NCBI GenBank assembly: GCA_029961745.1
Contig: CP124680.1
Location: 2,170,001-2,234,000 of the forward strand
Direction: 5' to 3'
Source of the DNA: Nocardioides sp. L-11A
Lineage (GTDB): Bacteria > Actinomycetota > Actinomycetes > Propionibacteriales > Nocardioidaceae
DNA length: 64,000 nt
Shown here: piece by piece, positions 54,468-62,241 of the stretch
Position numbering within the stretch: the first letter of the stretch is position 1
How the letters are laid out: the number at the start of each line of letters is the position of its first letter
The notes under the pieces: model-generated
What the model was told of the DNA's origin: nothing
The model's database searches: none
What the model saw: the letters and a program-made list of their open reading frames with translations, nothing else
Position numbers and translations under genes: made by a program

Positions 54468-55970
54468 TCAGCCGTTGCCGGACGGCGTCGCTGATGATTC
54501 TCCGTCGCCGCGTCCTTTGCCGGTCGGCCAAGGATACGCATTCCAAGCGCTCGACAGGATCGGATTCTCGGTATCAGCCTTCTTACCGATGTCACGCAGG
54601 CTGACGACACCTCCTGCACTCTTCGCGATCTCTGCGAGGAGCAGCGGCTCAACGTCTTTGCCGTGCGTCACGAGCCACTCGACTTCACGCGCGCTCGCTG
54701 CGGCTACAGGAACATCTGGGAGCCTCCCGCCAGGGATGGCCGCAACGTCATGGTCGAGAAGGTAGGCGGCTCCGGTATAGAACGGCTCCGCCGTGACGAT
54801 CAACCCCAACATGGGGCGGTCGGTTGGGATGTTCGTGAACGCTGAGTGATTGTCAGCGAGATGGCTGACCGTACGGGTCAACTGCCGCCGTGCGCCGCCT
54901 AGGGTCTCGCTGAGCGAGTTCATCAGCGTCGCATCGCCGGCCCGTGCTGCCGGGCCGAGGCGGCGAGACTTGACCTCAACCAAGATGACCAGATTGGGCA
55001 GGATCACAAACCAGTCAACGCTCTTATGACCGCCACCCTTGCCGAAGACAATCTCGGGTTCGACCTCCGCGTCCTCGATCAGTCTGAGTTGTCGACCAAT
55101 GTAGTGCTCGAACAGACCTCCGAGATCATCCGCGAAAGCCTTGCCGTGCTTGGTCATCCCGGCGTAGTACAAGCCTCCCGGCGTGACCGTCCGCATGATC
55201 AGACGGGTCGCTGGGGCAACCGGCTCTCCGTCGCCCATGTCCACGAACGGCGTCGCCATCAACGGGTTGTAATCGAACCGGGCCGCTGTGGCTGTTCCGA
55301 CCGAGTGGTCGTTGAAAGCAGTCCGAAACCCTGCGGGTGTCGTGGTAAGTCGAGAGGCGATCTTCTCTATGTTCGTCCGCGGATAGAGCTTGAGCACTTC
55401 AGTGAAGTTTGGCTGATCCAGCCAGCCAGGCTTGTATGCTCCACCGTTCTGGAAGGCACCCACTTGGAGGAAGAACGTCGCGCCCATCGCCTCGCGGAAC
55501 GGAACTCCGTCGAGCATGTCCGCCAGCGAGTCCTCCGTGATCACTCGGGTCTCGACGTCGGGCAGGCCCTCGACCATCCAGGCGTGTGAGCGAGCAAGTT
55601 CCTCGAACATCGACTCCTGGTAGGGGAACTGCTCGTACGTGACCCGAGTCATCAGTCTGACGAGAAAGTCCGCGGACCCGACATCGGCATCGTCGATGTC
55701 CATCGCGATCTGGAACTTGTGCATCAGCTTCTGCAGCGCCGTCTCATCGACGGGCTTCGAGCGATACTCATTGCCGTATAGAAGCGAATCTCGCGCGGCC
55801 GCAGCCAATCCCCACGGCGGCATCCGATGTTTCACAGCATCTGAGTACGGCGGTTCGCCAAGCGCTGCCGAGGCCCGCGCGATCGCCGGGATCAGCTCGC
55901 TGGGTTTGAAGGTGCGGCACGCTTGAGTGAATGCCGAGTAGGGCAAGCCCGGGTCGCGCGAGAAGCTCAC
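54468..55970 (-). CDS. PD-(D/E)XK-nuclease-like protein of unknown function
   Basis: The 500-residue protein has a segment FGKGGGHKSVDWFVILPNLV, then ILVEVKSRRLGPAAR, which fits the D...ExK core of PD-(D/E)XK nucleases at about residues 330-350. The first 300 residues are helical and unassigned (EEVLARSHAWMVEGLP-type regions). It has no signal peptide or membrane segment. It follows the TIR-SAVED gene by 109 bp on the same strand and has the same lower GC as the CBASS genes. It may be an extra effector or a separate defence nuclease. It does not look like NucC, which is about half as long. Confidence 0.6.
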   Translation of the reverse strand: MSFSRDPGLPYSAFTQACRTFKPSELIPAIARASAALGEPPYSDAVKHRMPPWGLAAAARDSLLYGNEYRSKPVDETALQKLMHKFQIAMDIDDADVGSADFLVRLMTRVTYEQFPYQESMFEELARSHAWMVEGLPDVETRVITEDSLADMLDGVPFREAMGATFFLQVGAFQNGGAYKPGWLDQPNFTEVLKLYPRTNIEKIASRLTTTPAGFRTAFNDHSVGTATAARFDYNPLMATPFVDMGDGEPVAPATRLIMRTVTPGGLYYAGMTKHGKAFADDLGGLFEHYIGRQLRLIEDAEVEPEIVFGKGGGHKSVDWFVILPNLVILVEVKSRRLGPAARAGDATLMNSLSETLGGARRQLTRTVSHLADNHSAFTNIPTDRPMLGLIVTAEPFYTGAAYLLDHDVAAIPGGRLPDVPVAAASAREVEWLVTHGKDVEPLLLAEIAKSAGGVVSLRDIGKKADTENPILSSAWNAYPWPTGKGRGDGESSATPSGNG

Positions 55971-56079
55971 AGACGCCCGTGCCCTTCGGAACGCCGTTGT
56001 CTAAACCTCGAGCGAATCCTCCACGCGAGAGTGACGCTCAACATGGTGTTACGGGCGACCGCAAGGTCGGCTGGCGCAG

Positions 56080-57384
56080 TCAAGACGCGTCCGGGAGGAG
56101 CACGTCTTCGATGACACCTGAGCTTGCAGATGTACGTACGCGCAGGGTGGGCACGTACCTTGCGCGGTAGTCGTCACCGTCGATGGGGTCGGAGTCGTCC
56201 CATTCATGGACTACTACGCGCAAGGTGTTCGTCAATCGCCCAATGAGAAGCGCAAGTGGGAACGGGCACCGCAGCAGGAGATGCACCTCGGCGTTGGAGT
56301 TGTCGTTCGACAGGGCACGGATGTGCGCGGCGACATCAGCGGCGATCAGGCCTGCATCAGCGGGGTCGAGGAGTGTGCCGCTCGCACTTGTGATATGACG
56401 CCAGGCCGCGAGAATCGGCCTATGATCTTCGATATAGCGGGTGAAGGCGGTGTCGCTGCGTTGGGGCAGGAGATCGACATACACGGCTACGGAGGGGCGG
56501 CCGGTCGTGATTGCAGATGGATCGCCGCCTTGATCTGCGATTTGCACTTGCGGTTGCGTGATGAACCGCGCTTCGCCATCGCTCGCCCAGGTGGTGCCCT
56601 GTTGGTCGATCACGTCCATGTGTCCGATTCGAGACGAAGGTAAGCCCGCCCCGACCGCGAAGGCCACTGAGAGATGAGCCCCTCCAGCAACACGTAGGCG
56701 ATGTGCCCCGGAACGGGTCACGGCATCGGGGAGGAGACCGATGGTGTGCTTGAGATCTCGGAGCCCATCGGCGCTCGGAAGCCGTTCGTGAGCGGAGGGC
56801 CTGAGCCGGATGTCCAGTTCGTCACCGGTTCGGTCATAGACCTGTGGGGTATTCCTGGTCTGGAGGCTCAGGTGGAACGTCTGGTCGGTTGCCTCGATTC
56901 GCTTGCGAAGAGACGCGATCCGGTGCCAGACCAAACCGCGGATCAATGCCAGCAGGCCATCGCGCTCGGCGGATTGCTGATCTACACCGCTCAAGGTGCC
57001 GGGACGAATCTCTAGGAGCCGGTCAGGAGCGTCGTAATCTGTTCCGCCGTCGTCTTTTTTCACCGAGTTGATGATGCCGAGTGCAAACACTTCGTGGTCG
57101 CGGTGTAGCTCAAGGAGTCGGGGTGCTTCCAGCGTCTTCACGACTCTGCTGTTCACCACGTCCGGTGTCGTCACGAGAACGCCGCCGGAGATGCCGGCCG
57201 CTATCGCTTGCTTGAGTCGGGCCTCGGTGTCGCCTGGCGGCAGATCGTCTCGGTCCCGCCAGACAGGGATGCCGGCGGCCCGGAGGAGCCAGGCGAGCTC
57301 CCCAGCAACACCAGTACCGTCTTTCTGGCGGTACGAGATGAAGACGGGGTCTGCCGGGTCAGGGGCGGCGGAATCGGATGTCAT
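56080..57384 (-). CDS. TIR-SAVED CBASS effector (predicted NAD+ hydrolase)
   Basis: The 434-residue protein has an N-terminal TIR domain at about 12-150 (PVFISYRQKDGTGVAGELAW; IPVWRDRDDLPPGD; likely catalytic Glu86 in VVKTLEAPRLLEL). A C-terminal SAVED sensor domain at about 215-430 contains GAHRLRVAGGAHLSVAFAVG and ALSNDNSNAEVHLLLRCPFP, and ends with RVVVHEWDDSD. In known TIR-SAVED proteins the SAVED domain binds a cyclic trinucleotide (cA3), stacks into filaments and activates TIR NAD+ cleavage, killing the cell. The ATG overlaps the JAMM stop. The ligand here is inferred. Confidence 0.88.
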   Translation of the reverse strand: MTSDSAAPDPADPVFISYRQKDGTGVAGELAWLLRAAGIPVWRDRDDLPPGDTEARLKQAIAAGISGGVLVTTPDVVNSRVVKTLEAPRLLELHRDHEVFALGIINSVKKDDGGTDYDAPDRLLEIRPGTLSGVDQQSAERDGLLALIRGLVWHRIASLRKRIEATDQTFHLSLQTRNTPQVYDRTGDELDIRLRPSAHERLPSADGLRDLKHTIGLLPDAVTRSGAHRLRVAGGAHLSVAFAVGAGLPSSRIGHMDVIDQQGTTWASDGEARFITQPQVQIADQGGDPSAITTGRPSVAVYVDLLPQRSDTAFTRYIEDHRPILAAWRHITSASGTLLDPADAGLIAADVAAHIRALSNDNSNAEVHLLLRCPFPLALLIGRLTNTLRVVVHEWDDSDPIDGDDYRARYVPTLRVRTSASSGVIEDVLLPDAS

Positions 57385-57938
57385 GGCGTCTCCTTGTGTT
57401 CTTCAGTTACGAAGGTGGCGTGCCTCACCGCGTCACTGGCGTGCGGGCTGTTTACAGCAGGCGCCGTAGGAAGCCTCTCGGGTACCACTGGCAAGATGCG
57501 GTCCCGTTCTACGAGCCAAATTGCAACAACCACTCGTGCCGATGAATCGAATCCAGCGATGATCGCGACGAACTTGTCGAACCCCAGTTCGGGGTCGTGC
57601 AGATGGCGCATGTAGGAGTGGAGATCAACCTCGCTCGGGGAGAGTCCTCCGCTCGGGTGGGTGTGCCATTCGCCAATCCACTGGCTACGGTCCTCCGACC
57701 AGGCGTAGTCCGCGAGACGCCGGGCATGGTCGAGGTCTCGCATGAAGGTGCGTTCGCCGCGGGTGGCGTTGGGTCCAGGTCCGCCGGCATGTCGGATGTC
57801 GATCCCTTCAGTCGCGTCCTTCCCGAGCAGGATGCCGCCAGTTTCGAGTCCATCGGCGGACCGCAACGCCTCGCGCGCGATCGCGCTGAGTGCGACGTCA
57901 GTGATCGTCACCGGAGGCAGCTCCCTTCGACCTGTCAT
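57381..57938 (-). CDS. cap3: JAMM/MPN-domain protease of CBASS (Cap3-like)
   Basis: The 185-residue protein has the JAMM zinc site: Glu32 in LETGGILLG, then IGEWHTHPSGGLSPSEVD with His92, His94 and Asp105. This is the Cap3 type of deconjugase that removes the cyclase from targets. An in-frame start exists at 57989, but the ATG at 57938 overlaps the E1 stop exactly (ATGA), so it is chosen. It lies between the E1 and the TIR-SAVED effector. All catalytic residues are visible. Confidence 0.88.
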   Translation of the reverse strand: MTGRRELPPVTITDVALSAIAREALRSADGLETGGILLGKDATEGIDIRHAGGPGPNATRGERTFMRDLDHARRLADYAWSEDRSQWIGEWHTHPSGGLSPSEVDLHSYMRHLHDPELGFDKFVAIIAGFDSSARVVVAIWLVERDRILPVVPERLPTAPAVNSPHASDAVRHATFVTEEHKETP

Positions 57939-59233
57939 CCTGGCGAGCAGGTCGGGCACGATGCACGGGGTCTGGGGATGGACGACCACTGAACATCGCC
58001 GGCTTGGCTGAGGTCGAAAGGGGCTGCGAGGTCACCTGCTGGTCGGAGACCGATGATGGCGTGTTCCCCGGGAACCTGCTGGGTGTGGTCACCGTGAAGC
58101 GACTCCAGCAGTGTCGCGATCGCTACTTTTGCGGCGAACGTGCCGACGTATCGGAGATCAGGTGGCACAGCCGTCATCGGCTGGTGGATGCGCCCGGTGC
58201 CGTAATCCAACTCCTGATCCGCCTCAGCGTCCATCGCTCCCTGATCTGCAAGCTGCTGCCGTAGACAGAGGAGACATCCGAACCGGGGTGTTGGTCGCAG
58301 CCTGATGACTTCTCCGATCGAGCCATTGTCGAGCACGCACGCCAAGATCGCCGGCTTCCGTGCGCGCCTGGAGAGGTGGCTGACGACACGCCTGGGAGCA
58401 ATACCGTCTGCGGCACAGAGCACCAGATCGACGCGGTCGACGATGGGCCGGATGTAGTGGGCCTCGGCAACCACGTCGCGTCGGTGGGCAACCACTGTCT
58501 GTTGCGGCCAGTGCTGGGCGAGGTGATCTTTCATGGCCGCCACCTTGAACCGACCGACGCTTTCGGCGCCGAGAGTGTGGCGGAGCATGTTGTGCCAGAG
58601 GAATCGGTCCGGGTCGACAAGTTCCACATGTCCGAGTCCGTATCCTGCGAGCGCCTCTGCTGCGGCGCTCCCGATGCTGCCGCAGCCCACGACCATGATG
58701 CTGTTGGCGGCGAGCTGCTCGATCGGCCACTTGCCAGCCAACTGTGCCAGGCCAAGAACTTCTGGCTCGATCTCGATAGCGAGCGGTTCCACACCGCTGC
58801 GCCGGACAGCCCAGCCCGCAAACTCCGAGGCACCGGCCTCCACCAGCTCCGGTGGAAGATCGGAGTCGTGAGTGACGACCACGCCAAGGTTGTTGCCGGG
58901 GTCGGCAACGCCCGGCACCAGCTCCCTGAATTCTTTGAACCCTATGGAGATATCGGGGCGTCTGGACAAGAAGAGATGGTGAAGATGGGCGTCGTTCGGT
59001 GCCACCCTGATCCACTGAGCCGCATGGTGGGGGTCACCTGAACGAAGCGCGGCGTACTCGCGTGGGACTTCGGCTGGAAGACGGATGTCTTTGCCGGTTT
59101 CCACGGTCTGGACGACGTACATATCGTCCGCGGGAACGCGGCGGAGCACCAGCGATCCGCCCGACAGGTCGGAGCCTGCGATCTTGGTGACCGCGTCTCT
59201 GGGCATCACGATGTAGGGGTTACGAGGAGACAT
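57935..59233 (-). CDS. E1-like ThiF-family activating enzyme of CBASS (Cap2 E1 part)
   Basis: The 432-residue protein has an N-terminal extra domain of about 150 residues (MSPRNPYIVMPRDAVTKIAG...) and a ThiF adenylation domain with IMVVGCGSIGSAAAEALAG at about 180. ELVDPDRFLWHNMLRH and VDLVLCAADGIAPRR follow. CxxC (RFGCLLCLRQ) and CPTC near the C-terminus could bind zinc. It should adenylate the C-terminus of the CD-NTase for transfer. The ATG at 59233 follows GGGAG and overlaps the E2 stop by 14 bp. The thioester cysteine cannot be assigned with confidence. Confidence 0.85.
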   Translation of the reverse strand: MSPRNPYIVMPRDAVTKIAGSDLSGGSLVLRRVPADDMYVVQTVETGKDIRLPAEVPREYAALRSGDPHHAAQWIRVAPNDAHLHHLFLSRRPDISIGFKEFRELVPGVADPGNNLGVVVTHDSDLPPELVEAGASEFAGWAVRRSGVEPLAIEIEPEVLGLAQLAGKWPIEQLAANSIMVVGCGSIGSAAAEALAGYGLGHVELVDPDRFLWHNMLRHTLGAESVGRFKVAAMKDHLAQHWPQQTVVAHRRDVVAEAHYIRPIVDRVDLVLCAADGIAPRRVVSHLSRRARKPAILACVLDNGSIGEVIRLRPTPRFGCLLCLRQQLADQGAMDAEADQELDYGTGRIHQPMTAVPPDLRYVGTFAAKVAIATLLESLHGDHTQQVPGEHAIIGLRPAGDLAAPFDLSQAGDVQWSSIPRPRASCPTCSPG

Positions 59234-59834
59234 TTGTGTCTCCCGCCCCGGTCGGGTCCGGTGTTGGAGCTGCTCGCTGAATCGCTCGGTCAATCAGGTG
59301 GTCGTGCGAGGGGTCAGAGACGATGCCATTGACCGACATCTCATTGATGACTCCAGCCTTCATGAGGGCGTACTCGATCCGCCAGCCCGCCGCCTTCGCC
59401 AGAAGCTCGGTGAGGCTGGCCTCGGGCTGCCAGCCGCCATCGCTCTGGAGCAGACAGAGCGATCCTCCTGGAGCTACGTGCCATGCCGACTGTGTCTGTT
59501 CCCAGATCGACGGCTCCGGATCAAGGGAGTAGATGGTCGGCGGAACCATCGGGTGGGCCGCGGAGTAGATGACGAGCACTCGCAGTTCCTGGTCCCCAAG
59601 CAGCTCATCGAGAGCTTCGGGCTGTGGCCGCTCGAAAGGCCAGCGGGGGAGGACGCCGAGCCATCCGCCGTGCGGCAAGCCGTCGTCTGCTGGACTCTGG
59701 TATTCGAGCAACGGCGCGAACGCCTGGACCTCATTCTGATCGCGCGCCAATCGCACAGGTTCACGCTCAGTCCAGAGCACGGGGTTGAGCGCCGTGATGC
59801 CCGTGCCGCGATCCGGCACTGTTGCGTGAGTCAT
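59220..59834 (-). CDS. E2-like conjugating protein of CBASS (Cap2 E2 part)
   Basis: The 204-residue protein shows the E2-like AHPMVPPTIYSLDPEPS (His-Pro and Pro-Pro of the E2 fold). The likely active cysteine Cys127 is in GGSLCLLQSDGGWQP, followed by LTELLAKAAGWRIEYALMKA. It resembles the N-terminal E2 half of Cap2 but is a separate protein. It probably accepts the activated cyclase from the adjacent E1. It starts 4 nt inside the cyclase gene end (ATGA). Confidence 0.82.
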   Translation of the reverse strand: MTHATVPDRGTGITALNPVLWTEREPVRLARDQNEVQAFAPLLEYQSPADDGLPHGGWLGVLPRWPFERPQPEALDELLGDQELRVLVIYSAAHPMVPPTIYSLDPEPSIWEQTQSAWHVAPGGSLCLLQSDGGWQPEASLTELLAKAAGWRIEYALMKAGVINEMSVNGIVSDPSHDHLIDRAIQRAAPTPDPTGAGDTNVSS

Positions 59835-60796
59835 CCCTGCGGAGTGTCCTTCACCGGCCGGGGCGCAGCGGGCACGACCGCAGGCGCCGGGTTGCCAGTG
59901 GGGGCAGGAGGCTTCGGGAAGTCGTCCCCAAACACCTCACCCCAGTGCTTGATCGCAGCCGCAGTGTCATTGTTCGCCTGTGCCTGGAACGCCTTGATGG
60001 CGTTGTCTCGTGCGGACCGCAGAGCGTCGGCGAACTCGCCGTAGTCGATATCAGGCTGAATCGGTCCACAGAGCCCAGCAGGATCGGCGACTTCGTTCCC
60101 GCCCTCAATGTGGTAGCAGGCGCTCACGAAGAACTGCTTGATCGCAGCGGGCTGGTTGACGTCCGTCGGCAGGAAGTCGAGCGCGAGGACCTCCATGACG
60201 AGAGACTTGATCTTGGTGTCTTGCTCGGCAGCCCACCACTTGAGCATCCGAACAGTGCCAGCGAACTTGTTCCACTGTGCGTGCCTATCCGCGACCTCGG
60301 CGATTAGGAACTCGGGGTCGCAAGCGACCCAGTCTTCTGAGAGCGCTTCAGGAATGAGGAGCCGCCCATCGCGGCGAAGTGCTGGCATGGCATCAACCGT
60401 GAAAGCGTCAGGATCATCGGGGTCATCCAGGAAGCACTTGACGGCATGGTTGCGCCACCGGGCCAGTCGGACCGCCTGGTCGTGTGTGCCGTTAGTCGCT
60501 CCGAGCAAAGTGTTGACACGCTCGCGGGTGTGATCGAGAGCGTCCGCAGCGGAGCCTCCCAGTGATCCCCACTCAGGATGTTCGTCCTGATCGAAGACGA
60601 CGATCACATCGACGTCATGGATCGGGTCCTTGTGTGTCCCTCGCGCGAGCGATCCGGACGCTAGGACTTCCTCCACATCGTCCTCGGTGCCGAAGGCGCC
60701 CTTGAAGAGATCGCGGCGAGCGCGCGCTTCGCGGACGTGTGTGATGTCAGCGTTCACGACGTTCTGAAAGGTCCTGAAGGCGTCCGTCACGCTCAT
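59831..60796 (-). CDS. CD-NTase (cGAS/DncV-like cyclic oligonucleotide synthase) of CBASS
   Basis: The 321-residue protein has the nucleotidyltransferase core ASGSLARGTHKDPIHDVDVIV: the GS motif at 48-49 and metal-binding Asp61 and Asp63. The third acidic residue is Asp135 in FTVDAMPAL. LKWWAAEQDTKIKSLVMEVL lies in the helical C-terminal lobe. It ends in a flexible Pro/Ala-rich tail with C-terminal Gly (KDTPQG), as expected for a cyclase conjugated by Cap2. It should make a cyclic oligonucleotide when phage infection is sensed. The product (cA3 is predicted) is not readable from sequence. Confidence 0.9.
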   Translation of the reverse strand: MSVTDAFRTFQNVVNADITHVREARARRDLFKGAFGTEDDVEEVLASGSLARGTHKDPIHDVDVIVVFDQDEHPEWGSLGGSAADALDHTRERVNTLLGATNGTHDQAVRLARWRNHAVKCFLDDPDDPDAFTVDAMPALRRDGRLLIPEALSEDWVACDPEFLIAEVADRHAQWNKFAGTVRMLKWWAAEQDTKIKSLVMEVLALDFLPTDVNQPAAIKQFFVSACYHIEGGNEVADPAGLCGPIQPDIDYGEFADALRSARDNAIKAFQAQANNDTAAAIKHWGEVFGDDFPKPPAPTGNPAPAVVPAAPRPVKDTPQG

Positions 60797-60881
60797 AGTC
60801 GTTCTCCTGGTTGGTTCGTCTGTTCGATCACCGTAGTTACTGCCACCGACATTGCTGCGTCGAGCAGGGTGCGGCTCGTTG

Positions 60882-61001
60882 CTACTTCTTCTTGCCGCGC
60901 TTGCCGGTGGTCTCGTTGGTCGTGGTCTTCGGGTGACGCCTCACCGTGGACTGCTTCACGAACCGACCCGTGACCGCGCTGCGCCCTCGCTTGCCTGCCA
61001 T
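60882..61001 (-). CDS. Small basic protein (39 aa) upstream of the CBASS cyclase
   Basis: A 40-codon frame encodes MAGKRGRSAVTGRFVKQSTV..., ending TGKRGKKK. The ATG follows the strong ribosome-binding site GAGGAGGTGAGGAG, and an extended -10 box lies 44 nt further up. Small SAVTGR-F/YV-K-type basic proteins are widespread in mobile elements and have no known function (from memory). It is first in the CBASS direction, 85 bp before the cyclase, so it is probably co-transcribed. It could be a nucleic-acid-binding accessory or an unrelated house gene of the element. Confidence 0.6.
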   Translation of the reverse strand: MAGKRGRSAVTGRFVKQSTVRRHPKTTTNETTGKRGKKK

Positions 61002-61103
61002 GCTCCTCACCTCCTCAGCGTTCTAGACTCGATGCTGCGTTTCAATTCTAACACACTCCGTGTCGGACGCGACGTGCTGTCGCAGATGTGACACACTGGT
61101 TGC
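61002..61103. promoter_or_regulatory. Divergent promoter region of CBASS and its HTH regulator
   Basis: On the minus strand TGTTAGAAT (complement of 61045-61053) is a strong extended -10 box for the 39-aa gene and CBASS. On the plus strand CACACT at 61092-61097 is 6 nt before the HTH ATG. GTGTCGGACGCGAC and GTGACACAC lie between the promoters and could bind the HTH protein. Confidence 0.5.
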
Positions 61104-61472
61104 ATGGCCAAGACCACGATCAACACGGCCGCGCTCTACTCCGCCCTAGACGCCGCGCGTCAAGAGCGCCAACTCTCCTGGCGAGCGCTAGCTGGCGAGA
61201 TCGGCGTGAGCCCTTCTTTGCTCTCCCGGCTCGGCAACGGCCTCAAGCCGGACACCGACGGCTTCGCCACGATCATCGCCTGGCTCCGCCTTCCGGCCGA
61301 GGACTTCTTCGAGCACGAGGGAGAACGTGACGCCAACGACGACCGCGAACCCGACCTCATGGCCCAGCTCGCACCGCTCCTGCGCGCCCGGAAGGACCTC
61401 AGCGAGACCGACGTCAAGTACCTGCAACAAGTCATCGGCGCGACCATCGAACGTGCACGGGCCCAGGGATGA
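61104..61472 (+). CDS. XRE-family HTH regulator (CapH-like candidate)
   Basis: The 122-residue protein has an N-terminal HTH at about 10-65 (LYSALDAARQERQLSWRALAGEIGVSPSLLSRL) and a short acidic linker. A C-terminal helix DLSETDVKYLQQVIGATIERA follows. It is divergent from the CBASS operon and 3 nt before an ImmA/IrrE-type protease gene. In known CBASS loci the pair CapH (HTH) and CapP (metallopeptidase) controls expression: CapP cleaves CapH after DNA damage. The same pair is also used by ICEs for lysogeny-like control, so both roles are possible. Confidence 0.8.
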   Translation: MAKTTINTAALYSALDAARQERQLSWRALAGEIGVSPSLLSRLGNGLKPDTDGFATIIAWLRLPAEDFFEHEGERDANDDREPDLMAQLAPLLRARKDLSETDVKYLQQVIGATIERARAQG

Positions 61473-61475
61473 CTC

Positions 61476-62048
61476 GTGCGTCGAGGATTCAAGACCGAGG
61501 CGAAGAGTCTCGCGCTGGAGCTACGGGCCGAGATCGGCCTCGACGCCCATGCGCCGTTCGACCCCTACGCCTTCGCGTCTGAGTACGGCATCCCCGTCGT
61601 CCAACTCAGCGACCTCGATGGTGTGGCGCGCGACCACTTCCTGCGAGCGGACGGAAGCGCACTGTCCGGGGCGCTGATCCCGAACGGGAGTGGCGTGGTC
61701 ATCCTGGAGAACGACGCTCAGCCCCTGACCCGTCGTCGCACCACCATGTGCCACGAACTCGCCCACGTCGTCCTGGAGCACAAGTTCGGCGTCTCTCTTT
61801 CCGACGAGCGGAAGTGCGGGCTCGGCGGCGACCAAGAAGCCGAAGCCGACTGGCTCTCAGGGGAGATGTTGATTCCCAACGACGGAGCATTCCGGCTCGC
61901 CCGAGCGAACGCCACCGACGAGGAGGCAGCAGATGCCTACGACGTCAGCTTCGCCGTCGCCCGCTGGAGGATGAATCACAGCGGCGCTCGCAAGGTCATG
62001 GAACGCGCTCGCGCCAAATGGGCCAACACACCCAGCTCCTACCGATAA
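61476..62048 (+). CDS. ImmA/IrrE-family metallopeptidase (CapP-like candidate)
   Basis: The 190-residue protein has the zinc motif TMCHELAHVVLEH (HELAH) with EADWLSGEMLIP downstream (Glu ligand), the standard ImmA/IrrE core. The GTG at 61476 is 3 nt after the HTH stop, so the two genes are coupled. The N-terminal region is typical of the family. It probably cleaves the partner HTH protein when activated. Confidence 0.88.
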   Translation: MRRGFKTEAKSLALELRAEIGLDAHAPFDPYAFASEYGIPVVQLSDLDGVARDHFLRADGSALSGALIPNGSGVVILENDAQPLTRRRTTMCHELAHVVLEHKFGVSLSDERKCGLGGDQEAEADWLSGEMLIPNDGAFRLARANATDEEAADAYDVSFAVARWRMNHSGARKVMERARAKWANTPSSYR

Positions 62049-62241
62049 CCGCGATCCAGCTACCGGCGATCGACCCGTGCTCGGAGCGAGTTCGCCCGTC
62101 CCTTCCGTCCTGTCCGGCCCGGGCGTAGACTCGGCGTTGAGGCGGATTTCTCCTCTGTAGCGCGCCGCTCGCGGCAGACCCCTGGGTCACTCTTCAACGC
62201 ACTGCCTCACCAGATGCACTGTGCGATGGAGAGGAAAGACC

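Larger units (their letters stand above)
56080..60796 (-). other. Type II CBASS anti-phage operon (CD-NTase, E2, E1, JAMM, TIR-SAVED)
   Basis: Five minus-strand genes run without gaps. The cyclase is at 59831-60796, E2-like at 59220-59834, E1-like at 57935-59233, JAMM protease at 57381-57938 and TIR-SAVED at 56080-57384. Junctions are ATGA overlaps, except E2/E1, which overlap by 14 bp. E1/E2/JAMM ancillary proteins define type II CBASS. Here the E2 and E1 parts are separate rather than fused as in Cap2. The effector type predicts a cyclic oligoadenylate signal and NAD+ cleavage. Confidence 0.9.

Noticed and set aside
54468..55970. NucC-type CBASS nuclease
   Set aside because: At 500 residues with an unrelated N-terminal 300, and an ExK-type core near residue 345, it does not match the short NucC architecture.
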